In this document: positions 32,534 to 40,517 of the stretch, piece by piece
Position numbering within the stretch: position 1 is the first letter of the stretch
Layout: each line of letters begins with the position of its first letter
Assembly (NCBI GenBank): GCA_022843845.1
Contig: JALHMW010000029.1
Span: 1 to 59,106 of the forward strand
Direction: 5' to 3'
Source of the DNA: Archangium sp.
GTDB lineage: Bacteria; Myxococcota; Myxococcia; Myxococcales; Myxococcaceae
DNA length: 59,106 nucleotides
Program-made: the position numbers and the translations under genes
The notes under the pieces: model-generated
Database searches by the model: none
What the model was told of the DNA's origin: nothing
The model's input: only the letters and a program-made list of their open reading frames with translations

Positions 32534-33646
32534 CTACCCCGGGGTGGGGGGATTCCCAGCAACCTGGGGCGCGACGGGCAGGGTGACGTAGAAGGTGCTG
32601 CCCTGCCCAGGCGCGCTCTCGACGCGCACGTCGCCCTTCATCGCCGTCACCAGGTGCTTCACGATCGACAGCCCCAGCCCCGTGCCGCCCATGTCGCGGC
32701 TGCGGCCCTTGTCCACGCGATAGAAGCGCTCGAAGAGGCGGGGCAGGTGGCGGGCCTCGATGCCCGGGCCGTCGTCCTTCACGGTCAGCTCGATGTGCTC
32801 GTTCAGTCTTCTCGCGCGCAGCCAGACGTGGCCGTTGACCGGCGTGTACTTCACGGCGTTGTCGAGCAGGTTGAGGATGACCTGCTCCACCCCGCGGGGG
32901 TCGGCGAGCACGTACAGCTCCGGCGCCACCTGGAGCTCGATCTCGATGTTCCGGGCGCGCGCCTTGGGGCGCACCGCTTCGGAGGCGCCCTGCGCGGCCT
33001 GCGCGAGGTTGATGGGCTTCTCAGCGAGCTGCAGCTCGCGTGACTCGAGGCGCGAGAGCTCGAGCAGATCTTCCACGAGCTCCGAGAGGCGCTCCGACTG
33101 CCGGTGGATGATGTCGACCATCTTCGGAGCCGCCGCCGGATCCGACAGCGCCCCAGACAAGAGCGTCTCGGCGTACCCACGAATCGCCGTCACCGGCGTG
33201 CGGAGCTCGTGGCTGACGTTGGCGACGAAGTCCTTGCGCACCTTCTCGAGGCGCCGCAGCTCGGTGACGTCGAAGAACACCGCGGAGCTGCCGCTCAAGT
33301 CATGCCCGAGCGGAGAGACGTGCACCGACACCACCCGGGGCCGCACGCCCTCGAGGTTGAGCTCCAGCCGGCTCGAGGCGTTCTCCCGGCAGGCGCGATC
33401 GACGGCCTGCTGCAGCTCGTCGCTCTCGACGATCTCTCCGGCCTTGTGGCCCACCAGCGCGGTGCCCGAGAAGAGCAGCTCCTTGAGCGCGTTGTTGTGC
33501 TCGACGACGGTGCCGTCCTCGCTGGTTACCCAGACGCCCTCGGCCATGCCGTCGATCACCGCGCGCAGCACCGCGAGCGCCCGCGAGGTGTCGCTCATGT
33601 TGCCCGGAGCCGGCTCGTCACTCTTCTGGACCGTTGGGTTCGCCAT
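32534..33646 (-). CDS. phoR: PhoR-like sensor histidine kinase without membrane segments
   Basis: 370 aa. A PAS domain (residues about 25-130, MAEGVWVTSEDGTVVEHNNA) is followed by a HisKA domain with H146 (FVANVSHELRTPVTAIRGY) and an HATPase_c domain (ILNLLDNAVKYTPVNG, VKDDGPGIEARHLPRLFERF, GGTGLGLSIVKHLV). The kinase core is typical PhoR. Unlike E. coli PhoR, I see no hydrophobic membrane span at the N-terminus, so it appears cytoplasmic. It follows phoB by 51 bases and precedes a metallophosphoesterase. An internal ATG at 33598 (MSDTSRAL) is an alternative start. Confidence 0.88.
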   Translation of the reverse strand: MANPTVQKSDEPAPGNMSDTSRALAVLRAVIDGMAEGVWVTSEDGTVVEHNNALKELLFSGTALVGHKAGEIVESDELQQAVDRACRENASSRLELNLEGVRPRVVSVHVSPLGHDLSGSSAVFFDVTELRRLEKVRKDFVANVSHELRTPVTAIRGYAETLLSGALSDPAAAPKMVDIIHRQSERLSELVEDLLELSRLESRELQLAEKPINLAQAAQGASEAVRPKARARNIEIELQVAPELYVLADPRGVEQVILNLLDNAVKYTPVNGHVWLRARRLNEHIELTVKDDGPGIEARHLPRLFERFYRVDKGRSRDMGGTGLGLSIVKHLVTAMKGDVRVESAPGQGSTFYVTLPVAPQVAGNPPTPG

Positions 33647-33697
33647 GGGGCGGGCGTTGTAGCGCCCCTGTGTGACGATGCCGCAACGAAGGCGTGC

Positions 33698-34387
33698 CTA
33701 CTCGGGGCGCGAGAGCTTGTACCCGACGCCTCGAATCGTCTCGATGATGTCGCCCGAGGGGCCGAGCTTCTCGCGCAGCCGCTTGATGTGCGTGTCGACG
33801 GTGCGGGTGGTGATCTCGGCGTCGATGCCCCAGACATCGGAGAGCAACGTCTCGCGCGTCTGCACGCGGCCCGGCCGCTCGAGGAACGTCTTCAGGAGCC
33901 GGAACTCCAGCGCGGTGAGCACCACCGGCTTGCCCTTCACCGTCACCTCGTGGCGATCGGCGTCGAGCACGATGTCGGGTGCGGAGAGGGTGCCCGTCGA
34001 AGACGCGGGCTTCGGCTCGGTGCCATCTCGCCGGAGCACGTTGCGAATGCGCAGCAGCAGCTCCTTCACCGAGAACGGCTTCACCACGTAGTCGTCCGCG
34101 CCCAGCTCGAGGCCGCGCACCCGGTCGGACTCTTCGCCGCGCGCCGTCACCATGATGATGGGAATGCGCTTGCCCTCGTGCTCACGCACCAGCCGGGCCA
34201 CCTCGGTGCCGCCGATGTCGGGCAGCATCAGGTCGAGGAGGATCAGGTCGGGCTTGAACGACTTGGCCCGCGAGACGCCTGCAGCGCCGGTGCGCGCGAT
34301 GTCGATCTCGAACCCCTCTTGCTTCAGGTTGTATTCGAGCAGCGACGCGAGGTCCTGCTCGTCTTCGACGATGAGGATGCGCGACAT
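33698..34387 (-). CDS. phoB: Phosphate regulon response regulator PhoB
   Basis: 229 aa. The receiver opens MSRILIVEDEQDLASLLEYN, with D52 as phosphoacceptor (LLDLMLPDIGG) and the switch residues in MVTARGEE and DDYVVKPFS. The DNA-binding winged helix spans about 130-225 (LTALEFRLLKTFLERPGRV, RTVDTHIKRLREKLG, IRGVGYKLSRP). It is upstream of phoR in the same direction, the standard phosphate two-component pair. It diverges from a PilZ gene across 47 bases. Confidence 0.88.
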   Translation of the reverse strand: MSRILIVEDEQDLASLLEYNLKQEGFEIDIARTGAAGVSRAKSFKPDLILLDLMLPDIGGTEVARLVREHEGKRIPIIMVTARGEESDRVRGLELGADDYVVKPFSVKELLLRIRNVLRRDGTEPKPASSTGTLSAPDIVLDADRHEVTVKGKPVVLTALEFRLLKTFLERPGRVQTRETLLSDVWGIDAEITTRTVDTHIKRLREKLGPSGDIIETIRGVGYKLSRPE

Positions 34388-34434
34388 GTCCGGCTTCCTA
34401 ACTCATCTCGCTCCGTGGCATAAGTCGCTCGCGC

Positions 34435-34770
34435 ATGGCGACTGGCAAAGAGAAGCGGAAGGAAGAGCGCGTTCCCGTCGATCTCTGGATCGAGGCGACG
34501 CTGGACGGCGAGCTGTACTTCCAGCGCGCGTCGAACCTGAGCGTCGGTGGCGCCTACTTCATTCAGACGATTCCCCTGCCGGTCGGCACCCGGGTCGCGC
34601 TGAAGTTCGACCTGCCTGCCGACGCCGGATCAGTCGCCTGCGAAGGTGAGATCGTCACCGCGAAGGAGCTCGGCATGGGCGTGAGCTTCATCGGGCTCTC
34701 GGCCGCCGACAAGGCCCGCATCGAGGCGTTGATCGAGAAGCTGCACGCGAAGGTGTCGAAGACGCGCTGA
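34435..34770 (+). CDS. PilZ-domain protein (c-di-GMP binding)
   Basis: 111 aa made of one PilZ domain. The ligand motifs are present: RKEER near the N-terminus (the RxxxR box) and NLSVGGAYF (the D/NxSxxG box). The end GMGVSFIGLSAADKARIEAL is typical of myxobacterial PilZ proteins. It probably relays c-di-GMP to motility or exopolysaccharide systems. It stands alone, divergent from phoB. Confidence 0.88.
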   Translation: MATGKEKRKEERVPVDLWIEATLDGELYFQRASNLSVGGAYFIQTIPLPVGTRVALKFDLPADAGSVACEGEIVTAKELGMGVSFIGLSAADKARIEALIEKLHAKVSKTR

Positions 34771-34776
34771 CCAGCG

Positions 34777-35292
34777 CTATGGCAGCAGCCGGGGGTCGCA
34801 CAGCTTCGGCGGGTTGTGCTGCTGGATGCGCATCAGCACGCGCGGGTTCGAGCCGGCGTTGAGCTGTTGAACGAACTGACACTCCGCCCCCGCGAGCCGA
34901 ACGCCGTCTTTTGCGATGGCCTCGATGATCAGCCCGTAGTCGCGGCCAGGCGGCACCTCGGTGAGCGAGAGATCCTGCGTGTTGGGCGTGCCGGTGGTCA
35001 GGTTGATCGGGAACACCAGCGCGGGCTGGGTCATGTTCGTCGCCGGGTTCCTCAGCGGCACGAAGCGACTCGCGGGCACCTGATCCTTGATGCACTTCGT
35101 GCGAATCACCGTGCAGTCGCCGCCTTCGACGCTCGAGATGTTCGTCACCAGCGCGACCTGGAAGCCGCCGATCACGTCGAGCAGGCCACGTTGCACGGCG
35201 AGCTCGAGGTTGAACCCGGGCTCCGACGATTGTTCGGGGCCACAGCCCGAGAGCGAGGCGGCGACGAGGGCGACGAGCGCGGCGTGCTTCAC
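34777..35292 (-). CDS. Lipoprotein of unknown function
   Basis: 171 aa from a GTG at 35292 that overlaps the stop of the upstream gene (GTGA). The signal is MKHAALVALVAASLSGCG with lipobox LSGC. The mature part has a predicted beta-sandwich with two pairs of cysteines (GGDCTVIRTKC, AECQFVQ, KLCDPRLLP). No family is recognised. It is probably an outer-membrane lipoprotein working with the TPR protein upstream. Confidence 0.75.
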   Translation of the reverse strand: MKHAALVALVAASLSGCGPEQSSEPGFNLELAVQRGLLDVIGGFQVALVTNISSVEGGDCTVIRTKCIKDQVPASRFVPLRNPATNMTQPALVFPINLTTGTPNTQDLSLTEVPPGRDYGLIIEAIAKDGVRLAGAECQFVQQLNAGSNPRVLMRIQQHNPPKLCDPRLLP

Positions 35293-36167
35293 GGCATGCC
35301 CTCGATCTGAATCGTGATCGGCAGCGTGCCGGTCGGCCGCTGGGTCGCGAGGAGGATGGCGCCGGTGGTGACCGCGGCGGCGCCAGCGCCGATGCCGACC
35401 CACACCCACGGGTTCGCGTACCAGGCGGTCGGCTTGTCGGCGTCGCTCGCGGTCGCTCTCGCGTTCACGCGGAAGGTCAGCGGGGTGAACGGGTCTCCGC
35501 GGCCGGCGAGGCGGCGCTGCGCGGCGTCGGCGACCTCGACGTAGTACTCGAGATCGTACGCCGAGGGCTCTTCCGGCAGCTCGAACGCGGGAATCGTCGC
35601 GCGGTACTGGCTCCGCTCGGCGCGATCGCGCATGAAGTCGATGGAGCTGTAGTTCTGCGCTCCCGAGCGCCGGTAGAAGAGCTTCGCCTTCGCGCCCAGC
35701 GCCATGTCGTCGATGCGCGACTCGACGGTGACGGCCTGGCCCGGCGCCTGCTCCGGCACGCCTGAGACGGTGAGGGTGACGGGACGAACCCGTCGCTTGC
35801 GGATGTCGTCCTTGATGCGCGCGTAGAGGGTGCGGATCTTCGGTGGCGTCGCCTTGGGCAGCTCGTAGTCGGGCCGCGCCTGCAGCAGCTTCTCGAACGC
35901 GTCGCGCGCCTTGTCTTCGTTGCCCAGGTACAGGTGCGAGAGCCCGAGCAGCCGGTACAGCTCGGCCAGCTGCTCGTCGGTGAGATCGGGCGCGTCGATG
36001 CCCGCCTCGAGCGTCTTCACCGCGTCTTCGAAGTCGCCGTCGTCGACCTGCTGCTGCCCCTTGGTGAGGGCGTCGTTGCGCGGCGCGAGCTGCGAGAACG
36101 CCGGCGTGGCCGCCAACATCGACACGACAGTGAACAGGGTCCCCACCAGGCGCACGCCGCGCCGCAT
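35289..36167 (-). CDS. Exported TPR protein with C-terminal membrane anchor
   Basis: 292 aa. A signal peptide (LVGTLFTVVSMLAATPAFS) is followed by TPR-like helices (residues 35-120, AELYRLLGLSHLYLGNEDKA), a beta-rich middle domain (130-235) and one membrane helix (WVWVGIGAGAAAVTTGAILL). This layout is common in myxobacterial envelope proteins of unknown function. It is coupled to the lipoprotein downstream and diverges from the yceD-rpmF operon. Confidence 0.75.
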   Translation of the reverse strand: MRRGVRLVGTLFTVVSMLAATPAFSQLAPRNDALTKGQQQVDDGDFEDAVKTLEAGIDAPDLTDEQLAELYRLLGLSHLYLGNEDKARDAFEKLLQARPDYELPKATPPKIRTLYARIKDDIRKRRVRPVTLTVSGVPEQAPGQAVTVESRIDDMALGAKAKLFYRRSGAQNYSSIDFMRDRAERSQYRATIPAFELPEEPSAYDLEYYVEVADAAQRRLAGRGDPFTPLTFRVNARATASDADKPTAWYANPWVWVGIGAGAAAVTTGAILLATQRPTGTLPITIQIEGMP

Positions 36168-36212
36168 ACCAGAAAACCCACCCGCGAAAACGGGTGCTGG
36201 TCAGGGCGATGT

Positions 36213-36241
36213 TTGACTCCCGTCTCCCCGACATGTAGGTT
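36213..36241 (+). promoter_or_regulatory. Sigma-70-type promoter for yceD-rpmF
   Basis: TTGACT (36213-36218) and TAGGTT (36236-36241) are 17 bases apart, a good housekeeping promoter with a near-consensus -35. Transcription would start near 36248, about 22 bases before the yceD ATG. Confidence 0.5.
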
Positions 36242-36269
36242 CCGCGCCCCTTCGCGGGGATTAACGCAA

Positions 36270-36884
36270 ATGCTCGTAAAGATTGAGGAAATTCAAGAAC
36301 CCGGGCTCGACTTGAGCCAGCCGCTCGAGCGCAAAGTGCTCGACGAAGCGCTTGAGGACAGCGGCGGCTTCAAGGTGCTCGCTCCGGGGACGCTGTCGGC
36401 GTCTTTTCGCAAGGTGAGCGGGCAGGTGCACGTGACGGGCACCTTCGACGCGGCGCTCTCGGGGCCGTGCAAGCGCTGCACGACCGACGTTCCCTTCGAC
36501 GTGTCGACCGAGTTCTCCCGCCGCATGGTGCGAGAGCTGCCGAAGCCCGCCGAAGAAGAGGCCGAGCCGCTGGTGGCGCACCCCAAGCCCTCGAAGAAGC
36601 GCAAGCAGCAGCGCGAAGACGACGAGCAGGCCGAGATGGCCGCCAGCTTCGAGATCAACGAGATCGACGCGGAACCTTTCGATGGGAAGACGATCGATCT
36701 GGACCCGATCGTGCGTGAACAGGTATTGCTGGCGCTCCCGGTGACGGTGCTGTGTCGGGAGGACTGCAGGGGTTTGTGCCCGAACTGCGGGCAGGACCTC
36801 AACGAGAAAGACTGCGGTCACTCCGAGAAGAAAGAGATCGATGTCCGGTTGGCGAAGTTGAAGGACATCAAGTTGAAGAACTGA
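36270..36884 (+). CDS. yceD: YceD/DUF177 family protein (23S rRNA accumulation protein)
   Basis: 204 aa from the ATG at 36270. It has the CKRC motif (GPCKRCTTDV) and the family signature CREDCRGLCPNCGQDLN near residue 170, followed by a basic C-terminus. An internal charged linker (SKKRKQQREDDEQ) makes it longer than the E. coli protein. The family is nearly always upstream of rpmF, as here, and is needed for normal 23S rRNA levels. It probably binds zinc. Confidence 0.9.
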   Translation: MLVKIEEIQEPGLDLSQPLERKVLDEALEDSGGFKVLAPGTLSASFRKVSGQVHVTGTFDAALSGPCKRCTTDVPFDVSTEFSRRMVRELPKPAEEEAEPLVAHPKPSKKRKQQREDDEQAEMAASFEINEIDAEPFDGKTIDLDPIVREQVLLALPVTVLCREDCRGLCPNCGQDLNEKDCGHSEKKEIDVRLAKLKDIKLKN

Positions 36885-36908
36885 AGAAGTCGAAAGGAAG
36901 ATGAAGCC

Positions 36909-37097
36909 ATGGGTGTCCCCAAGAAGCGCACTTCGAAGATGCGGCGAGATCGCCGCCGCGCTGGCAACAACTCGCTGAAGACGGCGGTGCAAGTCATCAA
37001 GTGCACCAGCTGCGGCGCGCCGACGATGCCTCACCGCATCTGCCCGGCCTGCGGCAACTACGCCGGCAAGAAGGTCGCGCGCGGCACCAGCGACTGA
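36909..37097 (+). CDS. rpmF: 50S ribosomal protein L32
   Basis: 62 aa beginning MGVPKKRTSKMRRDRRRAG, the L32 signature, with a zinc ribbon of two CxxC pairs (CTSCGAP, CPACGNY). It is 24 bases after yceD. A terminator follows, so in this genome yceD and rpmF form their own unit, separate from fabH. Confidence 0.97.
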   Translation: MGVPKKRTSKMRRDRRRAGNNSLKTAVQVIKCTSCGAPTMPHRICPACGNYAGKKVARGTSD

Positions 37098-37133
37098 CTG
37101 TCGTTCGCATCGCCCCAGCTCGAATCGCAACGA

Positions 37134-37177
37134 CCTCTCGCGGGCCCGCCCAGGCATGCGAGGGGTTTTCGTGTTTT
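37134..37177 (+). terminator. Intrinsic terminator after rpmF
   Basis: CCTCTCGC (37134-37141) pairs with GCGAGGGG (37158-37165), with one G-U pair, and is followed by TTTTCGTGTTTT. It ends the yceD-rpmF transcript. Confidence 0.75.
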
Positions 37178-37268
37178 CACCGCCAATCCAGCGTTGGGCG
37201 TTGGCCGTGATCTCCCGAAACCGACGCAGTGACATGGGAGTGGTTTTACCTGTAAGGAGCGGCCCGCC

Positions 37269-38249
37269 ATGCGCGCACACATCATCGGCACCGGCAGCTA
37301 CGTTCCCGAAAAGGTGGTGACGAACCGCGATCTCGAGAAGCTGGTCGAGACGACGGACGAGTGGATCGTCGAGCGGACCGGCATTCGTGAACGCCGCATG
37401 GCCGCGCCAGGAGAGAACACCTCTGACATGGCGCTGAAGGCAGCGATTCGCGCGCTCGAGATGGCGTCGACGCGCGCTGACGAGCTCGATCTCGTCATCG
37501 TCGGCACCGTGACGCCTGACATGCCGATGCCCGCGTGCGCCGCGTTCCTCGCGCACAAGCTCGGCGCGACGAAGGCGTTCGCGTTCGATCTCTCTGCGGC
37601 GTGTGCCGGCTCGCTCTTCGGCCTGTCGGTCGCCTCGCAGTTCATCGAAACCGGCAAGGCGAAGCGCGTGCTGGTCGTCGGCGTCGAGCTGCTGACCCGC
37701 ATCATCGACTGGAAGGATCGCAACACCTGCGTGCTCTTCGGTGACGCGGCCGGCGCGATGGTGCTGGGGCCCTCGAAGGACGACACCCGCGGCATCATCT
37801 CGACCCACCTCCACACCGACGGGGCGCAGACGGGCATTCTCTGTATTCCCGGCGGCGGCTCGAAGACGCCCGTCTCGCACGAGATGGTCGATCAGCGGCT
37901 CCAGTTCGTCTCGATGAACGGCCGCGACGTGTACAAGTTCGCCGTGCGCGCCCTGTCAGACGCCATCGGCGAAGCGTTCGCCGCCAACAACCTCACGCCC
38001 GATCACATCACCCACATCGTCGCGCACCAGGCCAACGTGCGCATCATCGACGCGGTGCTCGAGCGCGTGAAGTTGCCCAAAGAGAAGGCCTTCCTCAACA
38101 TCGACAAATACGGCAATACGTCCTCGGCCTCGCTCCCGATGACGCTCGACGAGGCCAATCGCAGCGGGCGGCTCGCGCCGAACGACACGATCCTGATGAT
38201 GGCCATCGGCGCCGGCATGTCGTGGGGCAGCGCCATCGTCCGCTGGTAG
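37269..38249 (+). CDS. fabH: 3-oxoacyl-ACP synthase III
   Basis: 326 aa with AAGGAG upstream. The catalytic Cys is in DLSAACAGSLFGL, the His in THIVAHQANVRIID and the Asn in DKYGNTSSASLP, the full KAS III triad. It condenses acetyl- or branched acyl-CoA with malonyl-ACP to start fatty acids. plsX, often between rpmF and fabH, is missing here. fabD follows after 42 bases. Confidence 0.95.
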   Translation: MRAHIIGTGSYVPEKVVTNRDLEKLVETTDEWIVERTGIRERRMAAPGENTSDMALKAAIRALEMASTRADELDLVIVGTVTPDMPMPACAAFLAHKLGATKAFAFDLSAACAGSLFGLSVASQFIETGKAKRVLVVGVELLTRIIDWKDRNTCVLFGDAAGAMVLGPSKDDTRGIISTHLHTDGAQTGILCIPGGGSKTPVSHEMVDQRLQFVSMNGRDVYKFAVRALSDAIGEAFAANNLTPDHITHIVAHQANVRIIDAVLERVKLPKEKAFLNIDKYGNTSSASLPMTLDEANRSGRLAPNDTILMMAIGAGMSWGSAIVRW

Positions 38250-38291
38250 GCAGCGCAGGCAGTCGTCTCTCTCTTTCGAGGAGTGCGGACC

Positions 38292-39227
38292 ATGGGTTCG
38301 ATGGCGTTCGTGTTTCCAGGGCAGGGCAGTCAGTCGGTCGGCATGGGCAAGGCGCTCGCCGACGCGTTCCCCGAGGCGAAGGCGGTGTTCGACACGGCTG
38401 ATGATGCCCTGGGCGAGAAGCTGTCGACGTTGTGCTTCGAGGGTCCGGAAGACACGCTCAAGCTGACGGCGAATACGCAGCCCGCGATCCTCACCGTGTC
38501 GATCGCCGCGCACGCCGTGTTCACGAAGCGGTTTCCCACCGCGCCGGCGTTCGTCGCTGGCCACTCGCTCGGCGAGTACTCGGCGCTGGTCGCCGCTGGA
38601 GCGATGTCGCTCGCCGACGCCGTCCGCGCCGTTCGAGCGCGTGGCACGTTCATGCAGGAAGCGGTGCCTTCGGGTGTCGGCGCGATGTCGGCGGTGCTGG
38701 GCCTGGCTCCCGAGAAGGTCGCCGAGCTGTGCCGTGAAGCCGCCAAGGGCGAGATCGTCTCGTGCGCGAACTTCAATGAGCCGTCGCAGACGGTGATCGC
38801 CGGCCACGCGGCTGCGGTCGAGCGGGCAGGGGTCCTCCTCAAGGCGGCAGGTGCGAAGCGGGTGTTGCTGTTGCCCGTGAGCGCTCCGTTCCACTGTGAG
38901 CTCATGTCGCCGGTCGTGCCGCGGCTCGACGAGGTGCTCTCGAAGATCACCTTCACGGCGCCCAGCGCGCCGGTGGTGACGAACGTCGAGGCCACGCCGA
39001 ACGCCGATCCCTCGAAGGTGAAGGCGCTGCTGCTGCGTCAGGTGACCGGCTCGGTGCGGTGGATCGAGTGTGTGCAGGCGCTGGAGCAAGCGGGCGTGAC
39101 GAAGATCGTGGAGCTCGGGCCCGGCAAGGTGCTCTCTGGCCTCGTCAAGCGCATCGCGAAGGGCATCGAGTGCGTCAACGTGGAAGATCCGGCGAGCCTC
39201 GAGAAGGCGCTCGCAGTCGCTTCGTAA
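38292..39227 (+). CDS. fabD: Malonyl-CoA:ACP transacylase
   Basis: 311 aa from the ATG at 38292; GAGGAG lies eight bases upstream, which favours it over the GTG at 38283. The motifs are FVFPGQGSQSVGMG, the Ser nucleophile in AGHSLGEYSALV, and the late His in SAPFHCELMSPV. It loads malonyl groups onto ACP. In many bacteria fabG follows directly; here about 1.35 kb of unrelated sequence intervenes. Confidence 0.95.
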   Translation: MGSMAFVFPGQGSQSVGMGKALADAFPEAKAVFDTADDALGEKLSTLCFEGPEDTLKLTANTQPAILTVSIAAHAVFTKRFPTAPAFVAGHSLGEYSALVAAGAMSLADAVRAVRARGTFMQEAVPSGVGAMSAVLGLAPEKVAELCREAAKGEIVSCANFNEPSQTVIAGHAAAVERAGVLLKAAGAKRVLLLPVSAPFHCELMSPVVPRLDEVLSKITFTAPSAPVVTNVEATPNADPSKVKALLLRQVTGSVRWIECVQALEQAGVTKIVELGPGKVLSGLVKRIAKGIECVNVEDPASLEKALAVAS

Positions 39228-39527
39228 CGCCCAGCCACGAAGAGCACCCACCGTCGTCTCGATGTCGCCTGCCTCGAGGCCTGAACGATCGAGCGCCGCA
39301 CGAATCACCGCCTCATCGAAGCCGATTTGCTCCAACCGGGGCGCGTCGGTCCACGCCGCAGCGAGGGCGGGGCGGCGGCGGGCACGAGGAGTGGTGCTGG
39401 TCGTCGTCGCCTTCACGCGATCCAGTCCACAGGAAGGCAGCCGGCGATGCGCTGTCGCAACGAGCGCTCGGTTGACCTGTCTCGACGGTGATGCAACCGA
39501 GGCGAGGTCAGGTCGGTACTCCAGGGT
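39228..39527. other. Insert region after fabD, no confident gene
   Basis: No plus-strand frame with a credible product or ribosome site is visible. On the minus strand a GTG at 39414-39416 opens a frame whose residues 28-60 (LEQIGFDEAVIRAALDRSG, then DIETTVGALRG) resemble a UBA-like three-helix domain. The frame runs on antisense through fabD without a proper end, so it is at best a gene remnant. Confidence 0.4.
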
Positions 39528-40163
39528 ATGCGCCCCCCGTGTTGCCTGCCGGAGTTGTCTTGCCCACCAGTGCTCAAGCCCGTGGCCGTCCTACGCTCCG
39601 GCGGTGAGGAGTGCTTCTGTGTGGATGGCCAGGGCCTGGCGCAGGGCGAGGGCTTCCTCCGCACGACCAGGGTCGACCTGCCACTCGTCTACACGGAAGG
39701 GACTCGCGCGCTCCCAGACCAGCTGGCCCCGCTGGAGTATCTCAACTCAGGCAATGCGTTCGCTGTTGTCACTGCCTTGGTGCTCATGGTGGCGTTGCTC
39801 AAACCCCGGCAAGGGCTGCGAGCACTGGCTGCGATCATGGTCAGCGTTCTGGGAGGCGCTGCCGTGATGCCATTCAGTCTGGTCTTGATGCTGGTGCTCT
39901 CCGCGGTGACGCAACCCAACTACGGCCAAGCAGAGATGTGCGTGGCCATCACGGCAATACTCGGCTTCGTGTTCACCCTTGCGGGTCTGGTGCACCGCGG
40001 GTTCGCGCAGGGACGATGGGTGCTCCTGGTGCTGGGGACAACGGCAGTGCTGATGACGGCCTTGTTCGAGGCGAGAGGCGTTCCTCTGGCCAGTGCCCAG
40101 GCGGCGCTCCGCAACATGCCCCCGACGGCGACAATGCCCGCGTCATGGCAGCCCGCCCACTGA
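39528..40163 (+). CDS. Predicted four-span membrane protein in the fab insert
   Basis: 211 aa from the ATG at 39528, or about 180 aa from a GTG at 39621 that has GAGGAG nine bases upstream; I cannot decide between them. Four hydrophobic spans are clear (FAVVTALVLMVALL; IMVSVLGGAAVMPFSLVLML; VAITAILGFVFTLAGLV; WVLLVLGTTAVLMTALF). No family is recognised. Roughly a quarter of its third positions are A or T in the stretch I counted, clearly more than in the fab genes around it, which suggests later acquisition or weak selection. Confidence 0.55.
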   Translation: MRPPCCLPELSCPPVLKPVAVLRSGGEECFCVDGQGLAQGEGFLRTTRVDLPLVYTEGTRALPDQLAPLEYLNSGNAFAVVTALVLMVALLKPRQGLRALAAIMVSVLGGAAVMPFSLVLMLVLSAVTQPNYGQAEMCVAITAILGFVFTLAGLVHRGFAQGRWVLLVLGTTAVLMTALFEARGVPLASAQAALRNMPPTATMPASWQPAH

Positions 40164-40217
40164 AGCCCGGCGTCGAGCGGTGCAGGCGAACTTCGAGGCA
40201 GCTGGCACGCCGAAAGC

Positions 40218-40442
40218 TCAGCCGCCGCAGACCATTCGGCACTCTTCGACGGTGTCGAACGGAACGACGCCTCCACAGCCGCCCCAGGTGAACGCCTCGC
40301 AGCGTCTGGTGGTCGGGTTGAAGAAGGCCCTCGGGAAGATGGCCTGGCAGAAGCCCCCGTTTGGCTCGAGTGCGCAGCGACGATCACCACAGCCTGCAAG
40401 CGTCAGTGCGGCCACCAGTAACCAGGTCGAGTGCGAAAGCAT
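40218..40442 (-). CDS. Kunitz/BPTI-type inhibitor domain lipoprotein
   Basis: 74 aa: a lipoprotein signal (STWLLVAALTLAGC, C18 lipidated) followed directly by one Kunitz domain. Its six cysteines are C23, C32, C48, C56, C68 and C72, with gaps 9-16-8-12-4 against 9-16-8-13-4 in bovine BPTI. Other matches are PRAFFN (RYFYN in BPTI), TRRCEAFTWGGC and TVEECRMVC. The residue at the P1 position after C32 is Gln33, not Lys or Arg, so it is unlikely to be a trypsin inhibitor. It lies between fabD and fabG on the opposite strand. The target and role are unknown. Confidence 0.85.
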   Translation of the reverse strand: MLSHSTWLLVAALTLAGCGDRRCALEPNGGFCQAIFPRAFFNPTTRRCEAFTWGGCGGVVPFDTVEECRMVCGG

Positions 40443-40449
40443 TTGTGCA

Positions 40450-40517
40450 GTTTACGGGGAGTGCGAACGAACTTCGCCACCTGCCGCCCTCGACATCGGG
40501 CTGATCCCTCCGTAAAC
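40450..40517. repeat. Spaced 8-bp inverted repeat upstream of the Kunitz gene
   Basis: GTTTACGG (40450-40457) and CCGTAAAC (40510-40517) are perfect inverted copies 52 bases apart, in the gap between the Kunitz start and fabG. They may be regulator sites or the trace of an insertion. Confidence 0.35.

Noticed and set aside
37956..39416. Long minus-strand open frame (486 codons) across fabH end and fabD
   Set aside because: It lies antisense to fabD and the end of fabH, and its composition is Arg/His-rich as expected from strong G/C codon bias. Only its first 60 codons, outside fabD, were kept as a possible remnant.
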